This document shows, piece by piece, positions 18,052 to 26,040 of a DNA stretch of 64,000 nucleotides. Positions within the stretch are counted from its first letter, which is position 1. Each line of letters starts with the position of its first letter. The translations under genes and the position numbers were made by a program. The stretch comes from Barrientosiimonas humi (GTDB taxonomy: Bacteria > Actinomycetota > Actinomycetes > Actinomycetales > Dermatophilaceae). Below the pieces are notes generated by a model. The model saw only the letters and a list, made by a program, of their open reading frames with translations. It ran no database searches and had not been told where the DNA came from. The DNA is taken from contig NZ_VFOK01000002.1 of NCBI RefSeq assembly GCF_006716095.1, forward strand, positions 62,001 to 126,000. Reading direction: 5' to 3'.

Positions 18052-18513
18052 TCAGCCCGTCTGCGCAGCGGGTGGCCGGGCGCCCAGGTGCCACTCGGCG
18101 TACGTCATCGCGTACTCCACCGTGCACGGGTCGGCGTCGTCCTCGACGGGCCGGCACAGGTGGAACGCGCGCACGTAACGCATGCCCAGCCGCTCGGCGA
18201 GACCGCGGGCGGCGTCGTCGTCGGCGGGGGTCTCGGCGAAGACGCGGAGCAGGCGGCGGGTGGCGAAGGCGTACGCCAGCACGGCCTCGGCGCCCTCGCT
18301 CGCCAACCCCTCGAGCCGGCACCGGCCCTCGACCTCGCAGGTCAGCTGCGCCTCGACCCCGGCGCGGCCCTGGTCGATGCGGCTCGGCCAGGCGAGCGCC
18401 CAGGTCGCGACGGGGCCGCGGTCGTCGTGGGCGAGCCAGCGGCCGACGCCCGGTCGGCCGGTCATGGTCGGGAGCAGGCGCAGTCGGGGAGTCGTCAGCA
18501 CGGGAAGGTCCAC
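18052..18513 (-). CDS. short GNAT-like protein, start uncertain
   Basis: The 153-residue product opens with LTTPRLRLLPTM and ends with TPADDDAARGLAERLGM, features of RimJ/RimL-type GNATs. The middle helices and the usual R-x-x-G-x-G loop are weak: SEGAEAVLAYAF is recognisable but the CoA loop is not. It is about 20-30 residues shorter than its neighbour's family. The start at GTG 18513 is a choice; GTG 18501 is also possible and no clear ribosome site decides. It may be a degraded or divergent paralogue of the adjacent GNATs. Confidence 0.6.
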   Translation of the reverse strand: MDLPVLTTPRLRLLPTMTGRPGVGRWLAHDDRGPVATWALAWPSRIDQGRAGVEAQLTCEVEGRCRLEGLASEGAEAVLAYAFATRRLLRVFAETPADDDAARGLAERLGMRYVRAFHLCRPVEDDADPCTVEYAMTYAEWHLGARPPAAQTG

Positions 18514-18586
18514 CTGCCGGACGCTGCCAGGCGCGCGGGAGCCCGCGGCCGGGCTTGACGCGGTCTTGACGCAGGTCGACGGGATC

Positions 18587-18615
18587 CTGACGCGGGCGCC
18601 GCCGGTGCATACCCT
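18587..18615 (+). promoter_or_regulatory. promoter of a leaderless Fur-family transcript
   Basis: CTGACG (18587-18592) and TACCCT (18610-18615) are 17 bases apart. The -10 box ends six bases before the ATG at 18622 and there is no Shine-Dalgarno sequence, so translation probably begins at the first base of the mRNA. Confidence 0.55.
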
Positions 18616-18621
18616 GGGGCC

Positions 18622-19080
18622 ATGATCGAGCGGCGTTCCGAGCGGGTGACGGCGGCCCTCGCCGCGCTGCGCGAGCGGGGCGAGCGCGTGACACCCGGCC
18701 GATCCGCCGTGCTCGAGGTCGTCGACTCCTCCGCCGAGCACCTCGACGCCGAGTCGATCGCCACGGCCGTCGCCCGCCGGGTGCCGGGGGTGCACCGCGC
18801 CACGATCTATCGCAGCCTCACCTCGCTCTCCGAGCTGGGCATCCTCACCCACACCCACGTGCCGGGCTCCGCGACGATCTATCACCTCGCGCCCGCCGGC
18901 GAGAGCCACGGCCACACGCACCTGCAGTGCACGACGTGCGAGCGGTTCTTCGACCTCCCGGTGAGCGAGCTGGAGCAGCTGCGCGAGTCCGTGCGCGAGA
19001 GAGCGGGGTTCGAGATCGACCCCCGCCACGCAGCCCTGCTCGGCACCTGCGAGGAGTGCGCCCAGGACCAGCAGGCCTGA
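18622..19080 (+). CDS. Fur family metal-responsive regulator
   Basis: The 152-residue protein has an N-terminal winged-helix domain (RVTPGRSAVLEVV and HRATIYRSLTSLSELG). Its C-terminal dimerisation domain contains two CxxC pairs (CTTC and CEEC) that form the structural zinc site. The His-rich HGHTHLQ and HTHVPGS segments are likely metal ligands. It could be Fur, Zur or a Nur-type protein; the sequence does not decide. It is followed after 10 bases by an SRPBCC gene. It lies 3 kb from the sodA gene but on the far side of other genes, so regulation of sodA is only a possibility. Confidence 0.88.
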   Translation: MIERRSERVTAALAALRERGERVTPGRSAVLEVVDSSAEHLDAESIATAVARRVPGVHRATIYRSLTSLSELGILTHTHVPGSATIYHLAPAGESHGHTHLQCTTCERFFDLPVSELEQLRESVRERAGFEIDPRHAALLGTCEECAQDQQA

Positions 19081-19090
19081 GGCCGGGCGC

Positions 19091-19732
19091 ATGGGCAGGC
19101 AGATCCACGGCGAGCAGATCTACGTCGAGACGCTCGTGCGCGCCCCGATGGAGCGACTCTGGGAGCTGACGCAGGACCCCGCCCAGCACACCCGGTGGGA
19201 CCTGCGCTTCACCGAGATCAGCTACCTCCCGCGGCCCGATCCGCAGCAGCCGCAGGAGTTTCGGTACGCCATCCGCCTGGGCCCGTTCTCCGTCGCCGGG
19301 GTCGGTCGCACCCTCGGCGAGACCGAGCGGCCCGACGGAACCCGCACCTCCGCCCTGGGCTTCGGGTCGCGAAACCCCTTGTCCCCCATCAGGATCGGCC
19401 GCGGCTACTGGAGATACGTGCCGACCGAGGACGGTGTCCGCTTCCTCACCGGCTTCGACTACGACACGCGCTGGGGCCCGGTCGGCCGCCTGGTCGACCG
19501 CGCCTTCCGCCCGGCGATGGGCTGGGCCACGGCCTTCAGCTTCGACCGGCTGCGGTTGTGGCTGGAGGAGGGAACACCCCCGGAGCGCAACGGGATCCGG
19601 GCGGCGGCGAAGGCGTACGTCTTCGGGTCGAACCGGGTCGTGCCGCACGCGCGGCGCGCCCTGCGCACCCCGCCCGACCGCACGTCAGGCACCGCGCCCC
19701 GCACGATCGAGCACGTCGAGGTGGCGGTGTGA
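19091..19732 (+). CDS. SRPBCC-like (polyketide-cyclase fold) protein
   Basis: The 213-residue protein begins with VETLVRAPMERLWELTQDPAQHTRWDLRF, the usual opening of START/SRPBCC ligand-binding domains. It has alternating strands and a long C-terminal helix (MGWATAFSFDRLRLWLEEG). About 50 residues follow that lack recognisable features. Ligand and role are unknown. It lies 10 bases after the Fur gene and overlaps the DUF4166 gene by four bases, so the three form an operon. Confidence 0.7.
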   Translation: MGRQIHGEQIYVETLVRAPMERLWELTQDPAQHTRWDLRFTEISYLPRPDPQQPQEFRYAIRLGPFSVAGVGRTLGETERPDGTRTSALGFGSRNPLSPIRIGRGYWRYVPTEDGVRFLTGFDYDTRWGPVGRLVDRAFRPAMGWATAFSFDRLRLWLEEGTPPERNGIRAAAKAYVFGSNRVVPHARRALRTPPDRTSGTAPRTIEHVEVAV

Positions 19733-20406
19733 GCATCTTCGCGACCGCGATGGGGCCCGACTTCGAGCGGCTGCACCCCATGATGCGCAAGCGGTTCGGT
19801 GTCAGCGTGGCCGGCGGGCAAGCGTGCATCGGTCGCGGCGTGATGGACGAGGTGTGGCACGGGCCGTCGTGGACGCTGCCCTTCCTGCGCCTGGGGTCGT
19901 GGCGCAACATCCTCGTGCCGGTGCAGGGGCGCGACATCCCGTTCATGATCGAGAACTACCCCTACGTCGACTCCCTCGGCCGCGAGACGGTCTCGTTCAA
20001 CCGCACGTTCGAGGTGCCGCCGCGGCGGGCGCGCTTCGACGCCCAGATGGTGCTCGACCCCGGCCGCAACCAGGTCGTCGACTTCCTCGGCACCCACCAG
20101 CACCTCGCGACGCCGCTGTCGTTCGAGGTCACCCCCGAGGGCGGCCTGACGATCCGCTCGCACGACCAGGTGTTCCAGGAGGGGCCGCTGCGCTTCCGCT
20201 TCCCTGACCAGCTCACCGGGCAGGCCGTGCTGCACGAGCGGTACGACGAGTCGATCGAGCGGTTCCGCATCGAGGTGAGCGTCAGCAACCGGCGGTTCGG
20301 CCGGCTCGCGGGCTATCGCGGCACGTTCACCTGCACCTGGCCCGCGATCGGTGACGAGGGCGTGCCGGCCTCGGTGAAGCCCCGTCGCGAGGATCCACGC
20401 CTGTGA
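19729..20406 (+). CDS. DUF4166-like protein
   Basis: The 225-residue protein has the pattern of DUF4166 proteins: FERLHPMMRKRFGVS near the start, NYPYVDSLGRETVSFNRTFEVPP, and the ending YRGTFTCTW. Function is unknown. GTG 19729 overlaps the SRPBCC stop. The pairing with a lipid-binding-fold protein hints at a shared small-molecule role, but nothing in the sequence proves it. Confidence 0.7.
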   Translation: MSIFATAMGPDFERLHPMMRKRFGVSVAGGQACIGRGVMDEVWHGPSWTLPFLRLGSWRNILVPVQGRDIPFMIENYPYVDSLGRETVSFNRTFEVPPRRARFDAQMVLDPGRNQVVDFLGTHQHLATPLSFEVTPEGGLTIRSHDQVFQEGPLRFRFPDQLTGQAVLHERYDESIERFRIEVSVSNRRFGRLAGYRGTFTCTWPAIGDEGVPASVKPRREDPRL

Positions 20407-20424
20407 GCCGAACGGCGCCAATCC

Positions 20425-21807
20425 CTATGTGCGCCGGTGGAACTGGACGGTCTTGACGCCGGTCCCGGCGTGGGTGCGGATCGTGGCTTCGGTGCCGGGC
20501 AGGTGGTAGGCGCGGTGGTGCCAGCCGCACATCGGGACGGCGTGGGCAAGGTCGGTCGGACCGCCGGCGGCGTAGGGAGTCTCGTGGTGCAGCTCGGTCC
20601 AGGCGTAGGGCCGGTCGCACCCGTCGACCGCGCACGCGGAGTATCGGGTGGCCAGCGCGGTGCGCTGCGCCTCGGTGAAGAACCGCCGCGTGCGGCCCAG
20701 GTCGAGCGGCAGGGACGGCCCGTCGAGCACCGCGGGCAGGATCCCGGCCCCGCACGCCAGCCGCCGCGCGTCCCCGGACGAGATGTCGTGCCCGGTGTCG
20801 AGGCCGGCCGCGGCGAGGTCGGCGAGCAGCTGCTCCCGGGTCATGGTGACCACGACGGTGGCAGCGACCTTGCCGTGCAACCGGTCGGTCGGCAGGTGCT
20901 CGAGCAGCTGCGCGAAGGCCAGGCCGTACTGGTGCGGCCAGTCGACCTCGGCCCAGGTGACGGTCTTGTCCCCGGGCGCGCCGACGCTCCTGGCCGAGCG
21001 GGCGCTGCCGCCCTGGTGACCGTCATGGTCGAAGGCGTCGTCGGCGTCGCCAGCGTTGCGCTGGCGACGGGGCGAGGCGAGCTGTTGCACGGTCTTGCGC
21101 AGGATGTCCCCGGCGAGGCGGGGCACGACGAACGACCCGGAGACGGTGCCGTCGTGGTTGTCGTGCATCGTGAGGCGGCACCGGTCCAGCGCCGAGCTCT
21201 CCTCGTCGCGCAGGACCCGGTCTTCGTGCTCATCGACCTTGCGCTGGTCGCGCTCGACGACCGAGAGGGCGCGCCTGGCCGCGGTGCGCAGTCTCGGCGC
21301 CGACATCCGGGCCGCGTCACCCACCAACGACTCCTCGACCCGTGCGACCTGGTCCGGCGACAGCCCCTCGGGCAGCTGCGTGATCGCCCACGCGATCACC
21401 CCCGCGTGCTCGGGCGAGACGCGGCCCTGGGACATCGCGGTGCCGGTCGCGGGAAGCCGCTCGTCGAGCTGCTCGGCGAGGTCGGCCTCCCGGGTCGCAG
21501 CGCCGCCGGTGCTGTTGGTCTGCCGCGCCAGCCAGGCCCCCGTGGTGGAGAACCCGCCCTGCGCGGCGACCTTCGACCGGTTCGCGCACGCCACCAGCCG
21601 CAGCTTCAGAGAGGCCACGCGCCGCGCCAGCCGCTCGGTCTCGGCCACCGCGCGCTCCAACGCGTCGGCATCGGCGAGCACTCCCGGGCCGGGCTCGTCA
21701 CCCAGCGCGTCCAGCACCGCGTGCAGCTCGTGCAGGGTGGACGCCACGGTGACGCCGCCCGCGACACGCGGCCGGCTCGCCGTGCTGGTCGCTGTGCTCA
21801 CCGCCAT
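20425..21807 (-). CDS. DUF222 / HNH endonuclease domain protein
   Basis: The 460-residue protein has an N-terminal DUF222 region (helical, about residues 30-290) and a C-terminal HNH nuclease motif. The motif has zinc-binding cysteines and histidines (CAVDGCDR, TELHHETPYAAGG, CGWHHRAYH). Proteins of this type (the 13E12 family of mycobacteria) occur in many near-identical copies in actinobacterial genomes, and their biological role is unsettled. ATG 21807 is preceded by a GGGGAGG site. A REP-like repeat lies upstream. No adjacent immunity or integrase gene is visible. Confidence 0.88.
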   Translation of the reverse strand: MAVSTATSTASRPRVAGGVTVASTLHELHAVLDALGDEPGPGVLADADALERAVAETERLARRVASLKLRLVACANRSKVAAQGGFSTTGAWLARQTNSTGGAATREADLAEQLDERLPATGTAMSQGRVSPEHAGVIAWAITQLPEGLSPDQVARVEESLVGDAARMSAPRLRTAARRALSVVERDQRKVDEHEDRVLRDEESSALDRCRLTMHDNHDGTVSGSFVVPRLAGDILRKTVQQLASPRRQRNAGDADDAFDHDGHQGGSARSARSVGAPGDKTVTWAEVDWPHQYGLAFAQLLEHLPTDRLHGKVAATVVVTMTREQLLADLAAAGLDTGHDISSGDARRLACGAGILPAVLDGPSLPLDLGRTRRFFTEAQRTALATRYSACAVDGCDRPYAWTELHHETPYAAGGPTDLAHAVPMCGWHHRAYHLPGTEATIRTHAGTGVKTVQFHRRT

Positions 21808-21946
21808 GCCCCCCTCCCCGGGTGACGCTCGCCCCACGACGGGCGAACTGGTGTTCGACTGAGGAGCACGCTACGACCGACCACTGACAGGCCCCCGGAG
21901 CCGCGGAACGCCAACAGATCCGCGGGGTTCGGCGTCGCCCGTGCCG

Positions 21947-22042
21947 GGTCTCGATACGGCCTCGTTCCTCGGCCTACTCGACCGGCTTGTGCCGGCGTAC
22001 GCGACCGGCTCGGCGCCGGCGTACTCGACCGGTCGGCACCGG
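21947..22042 (+). repeat. REP-like element with 23-24-bp tandem units
   Basis: GGTCTCGATACGG at 21947 leads to CCTACTCGACCGG. Then come units at 21975, 21998 and 22022 that each contain CGACCGG and a GCCGG or ACCGG end. The stretch CTCGACCGGCTTGTGCC is identical to the reverse complement of units inside the DppD-type gene (11565-11704). Confidence 0.8.
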
Positions 22043-22067
22043 CCCGGGGGCCTCCAGCGGCCCGGAC

Positions 22068-22102
22068 TAGGGTTGGGCTACATGCGACAAAGTCGCATGT
22101 AG
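22068..22102 (+). promoter_or_regulatory. sodA -10 box and 11-bp inverted repeat
   Basis: TAGGGT (22068-22073) fits an actinobacterial -10 box. CTACATGCGAC (22078-22088), a three-base AAA loop and GTCGCATGTAG (22092-22102) form a perfect inverted repeat at the expected transcription start. It could be a repressor site or a 5'-end stem-loop in the sodA mRNA. No -35 is clear. Confidence 0.6.
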
Positions 22103-22124
22103 CCGATCCGAACCGGAGGTGCAC

Positions 22125-22751
22125 ATGGCCGACTACCAGCTCCCCGAGCTGCCCTACGACTACGACGCGCTCGCCCCGCACATCAGCGGCGAGATCATGG
22201 AGCTCCACCACGACAAGCACCACGAGACCTACGTCAAGGGTGCGAACACCGCGATCGAGCAGATGGCGGAGGCGCGCGACAAGGACGACCTGAGCACGGT
22301 CAACCTGCTCGAGAAGAACCTCGCGTTCAACCTCGCGGGGCACGTCAACCACTCGGTGTTCTGGCCGAACATGTCGCCCGACGGCGGCGACAAGCCCGAC
22401 GGTGAGCTGCAGCAGGCGCTCGACGACCAGTTCGGCTCGTTCGACGCGTTCCGCTCGCACTTCACCGCCAACGCGCTCGGCATCCAGGGCTCCGGCTGGT
22501 CGATCCTCGCCTGGGACTCGGTGGGCCAGAAGCTGCTGATCTGCCAGCTGTACGACCACCAGGGCAACCTGCCGGTCGGCCTCACCCCGCTGCTCATGCT
22601 GGACATGTGGGAGCACGCGTTCTACCTCGACTACAAGAACGTCAAGGCCGACTACGTCAAGGCCTGGTGGAACGTCGTCAACTGGGCCGACGTCATCCGC
22701 CGGTTCGAGGCCGCGCGCACCGCGACGAACGGACTCATCGTCCCGGCCTGA
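22125..22751 (+). CDS. sodA: superoxide dismutase, Fe/Mn type
   Basis: The 208-residue enzyme converts superoxide to oxygen and hydrogen peroxide. Metal ligands are His28, His76 (NHSVFWPN), Asp160 and His164 ([12 protein letters not shown]). The segment [11 protein letters not shown] and the ending [13 protein letters not shown] closely match actinobacterial SodA. Iron or manganese use cannot be settled from sequence. ATG 22125 has GGAGG at 22115-22119, five bases upstream. There is no signal peptide, although actinobacterial SodA is often found outside the cell. An 11-bp inverted repeat lies at its promoter. Confidence 0.95.
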   Translation: MADYQLPELPYDYDALAPHISGEIMELHHDKHHETYVKGANTAIEQMAEARDKDDLSTVNLLEKNLAFNLAGHVNHSVFWPNMSPDGGDKPDGELQQALDDQFGSFDAFRSHFTANALGIQGSGWSILAWDSVGQKLLICQLYDHQGNLPVGLTPLLMLDMWEHAFYLDYKNVKADYVKAWWNVVNWADVIRRFEAARTATNGLIVPA

Positions 22752-22885
22752 TCGTCAACCCCCGGAGAGACATCTCTCGCAGACGGGCCCTCACCCGCCT
22801 CACCCCTTGACCTCGCGCCGGACGCGCAGGAGGTTGGGCCGAGACGGGCGGGGGCCCGTCGTGCACCGCACAAGGGGGAAACACC

Positions 22886-23356
22886 ATGAAGATCAAGACC
22901 GTTCGTCGTACGGCCGCGGCAGCTGCTGTCGTCGGCGCCGCCGCCACCGGGATCGCCCTGGCGCCCGGGGCCAAGGCCGACAGCAGCTTCACCGGGCCGA
23001 ACGGCTACATCAGCAGCTCGTGCAGCGGTTCGCTGATCAACTCGGGCCGGCTCTACAGCAGCAACGGGACCCGGCACTCGACCGCGCAGTGGCGGCTGTA
23101 CTACAGCAGCAGCAACGGTGGCACGAACTGTCTGGTCCTGAACGACAACATCTGGGGCTCGCACGACATGACCGCGGCCATCCGCTACGCCTACAACTAC
23201 AACGACGGCGCCAAGGACAGCGGCGTGTTCGCGAACTACGCGGGCGCGTCGAACCTGAAGAACGCCGCCGGGCGCTGCATCGGCATCACCGTGTCGCTCA
23301 CCGAGCACGACGGGACGGTCTACAGCTACAACCGTGAGTCGTTCCACTGCGGCTGA
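22886..23356 (+). CDS. small secreted protein with four cysteines, unknown function
   Basis: The 156-residue protein has a Sec signal peptide (KIKTVRR, then an Ala-rich core, ending GAKA before Asp32). The mature part is about 125 residues, Ser/Asn/Tyr-rich, and has four cysteines (in SSSCSGS, TNCLVL, GRCIGI and the last FHCG) that could form two disulfides. I do not recognise the family. A GACGGGC/GCCCGTC hairpin (22843-22860) lies in its 5' leader, and an AAGGGGGA ribosome site precedes ATG 22886. It has its own terminator, so it is monocistronic. Confidence 0.8.
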   Translation: MKIKTVRRTAAAAAVVGAAATGIALAPGAKADSSFTGPNGYISSSCSGSLINSGRLYSSNGTRHSTAQWRLYYSSSNGGTNCLVLNDNIWGSHDMTAAIRYAYNYNDGAKDSGVFANYAGASNLKNAAGRCIGITVSLTEHDGTVYSYNRESFHCG

Positions 23357-23373
23357 CCCCGCGCCAGCAGCAC

Positions 23374-23414
23374 GCGAAAGCCGCCGGATCCCGTTGGGGC
23401 CGGCGGCTTTTCGC
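23374..23414. terminator. rho-independent terminator, bidirectional
   Basis: GCGAAAGCCGCCGG (23374-23387) pairs with CCGGCGGCTTTTCGC (23400-23414) around a 12-base loop, giving T-rich ends in both directions. It ends the secreted-protein gene and lies directly downstream of the convergent tRNA-Gly. Confidence 0.85.
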
Positions 23415-23418
23415 TGTC

Positions 23419-23492
23419 TGGAGCGGGCGACGAGAATCGAACTCGCGTATTCAGCTTGGGAAGCTGATGTTCTACCATTGAACTACGCCCGC
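23419..23492 (-). tRNA. tRNA-Gly (anticodon CCC)
   Basis: Read on the minus strand, the 7-bp acceptor stem is GCGGGCG/CGCCCGC, the D-loop is AGTTCAATGGTAGAAC, the anticodon loop is TTCCCAA with anticodon CCC, and the T-arm is CGAGTTCGATTCTCG. CCA is encoded at the 3' end. Confidence 0.95.
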
Positions 23493-23597
23493 GCGGCCGC
23501 TCGTCCGGTCTGGACCGGTCTGCAACGGCACGGCGCCACGGAGTCTAACCGACACCCGCCCGCACTCCCGAACTCGCCCGGCGAGAGCATGTGACTC

Positions 23598-24521
23598 GTG
23601 ACAGCGGTGCTCGAGGGATTCGCCACGATCGGCCTGGTCATCGCCCTCGGCGCGCTCCTCGCCCACATCCGCCTCGTGGACGACCAGGCCCGCGTGATCC
23701 TCTCCCGGCTGGCGTTCTTCGTCGCCTCGCCGGCGCTGCTGGTGACCACCATCGCCGACACCGACGTGCACGGTGTGCTCTCCGGCAACCTCGTGGCCAC
23801 CGCCGCCGGCGTGCTCGTCCCGGCCCTGACGTACGCCCTCGCCGCCCGGTTCGTCTGGCGGCGCGGCAGCGGAGACACCGTCATCGGCGCGCTGTCGAGC
23901 AGCTATGTCAACGCCGGCAACCTCGGCCTGCCCGTCGCGGCGTACGTCCTCGGCAACGCCTCCTTCGTCGCGCCCACGCTGCTGCTGCAGCTGCTCGTGC
24001 TGCAGCCGCTCGCGCTCGCGGTGCTCGACGCCGACCGCGGCGGGCGCCGGGTGTCGCTGCGCGACATCCTGCTGCGCCCGTTCACCAACCCGCTGACCCT
24101 CGGCACCCTGCTCGGCCTGCTGCTCGCGGTCACCGGCTGGCGGCTTCCGGAGTTCGTCGGACGCCCCATCGAGCTCGTCGGCTCGATGGCCGTGCCCGGC
24201 ATGCTCATCGCGTACGGCATCGCGCTGCGGCTCGGACCCGGCCTCGGCGGCGGCATCCCGAAGGCGGAGCTGGCGCTCACCACCGCGCTGAAGCTGGTCG
24301 TGCAGCCGCTCGTCGCCTATCTCGTCGCGCACTTCGCGCTCGGCCTCGACGGCCACCCGCTGCTCGCCGTCGTGGTCTGCTCGGCGCTGCCGACCGCGCA
24401 GAACATCTACGTCCACGCCAGCCGATACGACCGGGCCACCACCCTCGCCCGCGACACCATCCTGCTGACCACCGCCGGTGCCGTGCCGGTGATCCTGCTG
24501 ATCGCGTACCTCCTCGGCTGA
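23598..24521 (+). CDS. AEC family transporter (auxin efflux carrier fold)
   Basis: The 307-residue membrane protein has about ten hydrophobic helices. AEC-type motifs are ASPALLVTTIA, SSYVNAGNLGLPVAAYV (the conserved N-x-G-N-L-G-x-P stretch) and the C-terminal half repeat SALPTAQNIYVHASRY. Members export or take up carboxylates such as malate or malonate; the substrate is not known here. GTG 23598 is the family start. It is 36 bases ahead of a GNAT_C-type gene, which has its own promoter-like box. Confidence 0.85.
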   Translation: MTAVLEGFATIGLVIALGALLAHIRLVDDQARVILSRLAFFVASPALLVTTIADTDVHGVLSGNLVATAAGVLVPALTYALAARFVWRRGSGDTVIGALSSSYVNAGNLGLPVAAYVLGNASFVAPTLLLQLLVLQPLALAVLDADRGGRRVSLRDILLRPFTNPLTLGTLLGLLLAVTGWRLPEFVGRPIELVGSMAVPGMLIAYGIALRLGPGLGGGIPKAELALTTALKLVVQPLVAYLVAHFALGLDGHPLLAVVVCSALPTAQNIYVHASRYDRATTLARDTILLTTAGAVPVILLIAYLLG

Positions 24522-24543
24522 GGCGGAGCCGCGGGCCACCTCG

Positions 24544-24549
24544 TAGTGT
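24544..24549 (+). promoter_or_regulatory. -10 box upstream of GTG 24558
   Basis: TAGTGT ends eight bases before GTG 24558, which has no Shine-Dalgarno site. This pattern suggests a leaderless mRNA and supports 24558 over the in-frame GTG at 24546, which lies inside the box. Confidence 0.45.
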
Positions 24550-24557
24550 CGAGGCCC

Positions 24558-25433
24558 GTGACCCCTGAGCAGATCGCCGACCGGCTGGCCCTGGACGTGG
24601 TGCGCCCGTTGCTCGACCCGCTCGCGGTCGAGCCCGACGACGCCGCCGAGCTGATGCGCTGGCTGCCGACCCTCGACACCGCCGACCACGCGCGGGTCGC
24701 GACGGCCGCGGACGCGGTGCTCGGGCACCTCGGCGTCTACCGGATGCCCGACCCCGACCTGTTCGCGGCGGTGCCCGACGAGGCGGCGCGCCCGCCGGGG
24801 CTGCTGCGCCTGGCTGCGCTGCTCGCGACCGTGCCGGAGGTGCGCGCCTTCCACGCCGGCCGCGGCATCCCCGACGCCGACTCGTGGACGGCGCTGAGCC
24901 TGTTCGGCGTGCAGCTGCGCATCGACCGCGCGGCCTACGACGGCACCTTCGGGCTGCGCACCGCCCTGTGGCTCACCGCTCCCTGGTCGGGCGCGCTCTA
25001 CTGGCTCGGCCGGCTGCAGCTCAACCTGCTCGACGTGCCCGAGCAGGGGCGCTGGCTGTCCGCCCACATCCCCCGCACCGGACCCCTCGACCCGGGTGCG
25101 GTCGACGCGTCGTTCGCGCGGGCGTACGCCTTCTTCGACCGGCACTTCCCCGACCTGCCGGTGCGCGGGTTGCACTGTCGCTCTTGGCTGTTGGACCCCC
25201 AGCTGCTCGAGACGGTCGCGCCGGAGAGCAACATCGCCCGCTTCCAGCAGCGGTGGCGGCTGACCGACGAGCTGGCCCCGGGGAACGCCGACGCGCTCTA
25301 CTTCACCTTCGCGCTGCGCGGCGACCTCGACCTGGAGCGGCTGCCCCAGGAGACCTCGCTGCAGCGCGGCATCGTGGGGCGGGTGCGGGGCGGCGGCGAG
25401 TGGCACGTGCGCACGGGCACGATCCCGCGCTGA
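24558..25433 (+). CDS. acyltransferase-like protein with NAT_N / GNAT_C-type domains
   Basis: The 291-residue protein matches by eye a family with an N-terminal helical domain and a GNAT-like C-terminal domain. Characteristic stretches are FFDRHFPDLPVRGLHCRSW, LLDPQLLETVAPESNIARFQ and ETSLQRGIVGRVRGGGEWHV. Acyltransferase activity is inferred from the fold and no substrate is known. It is followed by dcd after 25 bases. Confidence 0.7.
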   Translation: MTPEQIADRLALDVVRPLLDPLAVEPDDAAELMRWLPTLDTADHARVATAADAVLGHLGVYRMPDPDLFAAVPDEAARPPGLLRLAALLATVPEVRAFHAGRGIPDADSWTALSLFGVQLRIDRAAYDGTFGLRTALWLTAPWSGALYWLGRLQLNLLDVPEQGRWLSAHIPRTGPLDPGAVDASFARAYAFFDRHFPDLPVRGLHCRSWLLDPQLLETVAPESNIARFQQRWRLTDELAPGNADALYFTFALRGDLDLERLPQETSLQRGIVGRVRGGGEWHVRTGTIPR

Positions 25434-25446
25434 GCGGCGGGTCGTC

Positions 25447-25452
25447 TAGTTT
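25447..25452 (+). promoter_or_regulatory. -10 box of a leaderless dcd transcript
   Basis: TAGTTT ends six bases before the GTG of dcd, with no ribosome-binding site between them. Confidence 0.5.
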
Positions 25453-25458
25453 GGCGTC

Positions 25459-26034
25459 GTGCTGCTCTCCGACCGCGACATCCTCGCCCAGATCGACGCC
25501 GGCCGCGTGGCCCTCGATCCCTACGACCCGGCGATGGTCCAGCCGTCCAGCATCGACATCCGCCTCGACCGGCACTTCCGGCTGTTCGACAACCACAAGT
25601 ACCCCTACATCGACCCCGCCGAGGAGCAGCCGGAGCTGACCCGCGCGTTCGAGGTGCGCGGCGAGGAGCCATTCGTGCTGCACCCGGGGGAGTTCGTCCT
25701 GGGCTCGACGTACGAGCAGGTCACCCTGCCCGACGACGTCGCCGCCCGCGTCGAGGGCAAGTCGAGCCTCGGCCGGCTCGGGCTGCTCACCCACGCGACG
25801 GCGGGCTTCGTCGACCCCGGCTTCTCCGGCCACGTCACCCTCGAGCTGTCCAACGTCGCGACCCTGCCGATCAAGCTGTGGCCGGGCATGAAGATCGGTC
25901 AGCTGTGCTTCTTCCAGCTCAGCTCGCCGGCCGAGAACCCTTACGGCAGCGAGAAGTACGGCTCGCACTACCAGGGCCAGCGCGGTCCCACCGCGAGCAA
26001 GTCGTTCTCCCGCTTCCACCGCAGCGAGGTCTGA
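25459..26034 (+). CDS. dcd: dCTP deaminase (probably bifunctional, dUMP-forming)
   Basis: The 191-residue trimeric enzyme deaminates dCTP on the route to dUMP and dTMP. Visible motifs are the start [56 protein letters not shown] (active site and Glu-bearing strand) and the nucleotide-binding tail [16 protein letters not shown]. Actinobacterial enzymes such as that of Mycobacterium also hydrolyse dUTP; this one probably does too. GTG 25459 appears leaderless. The alpha/beta-hydrolase gene starts six bases after its stop. Confidence 0.94.
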   Translation: MLLSDRDILAQIDAGRVALDPYDPAMVQPSSIDIRLDRHFRLFDNHKYPYIDPAEEQPELTRAFEVRGEEPFVLHPGEFVLGSTYEQVTLPDDVAARVEGKSSLGRLGLLTHATAGFVDPGFSGHVTLELSNVATLPIKLWPGMKIGQLCFFQLSSPAENPYGSEKYGSHYQGQRGPTASKSFSRFHRSEV

Positions 26035-26040
26035 GCACCG

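Larger units (their letters stand above)
21808..22124. other. intergenic region with REP-like repeat and sodA control region
   Basis: This 317-base stretch between the divergent HNH and sodA genes has no gene. It holds the DUF222 ribosome site, a REP-like element at 21947-22042, a TAGGGT box at 22068-22073, and an 11-bp inverted repeat directly after it. Confidence 0.7.

Noticed and set aside
20425-21807. DUF222-HNH protein as a homing endonuclease or toxin
   Set aside because: No intron, intein or immunity gene is seen; the family is widespread in actinobacteria with unsettled role.
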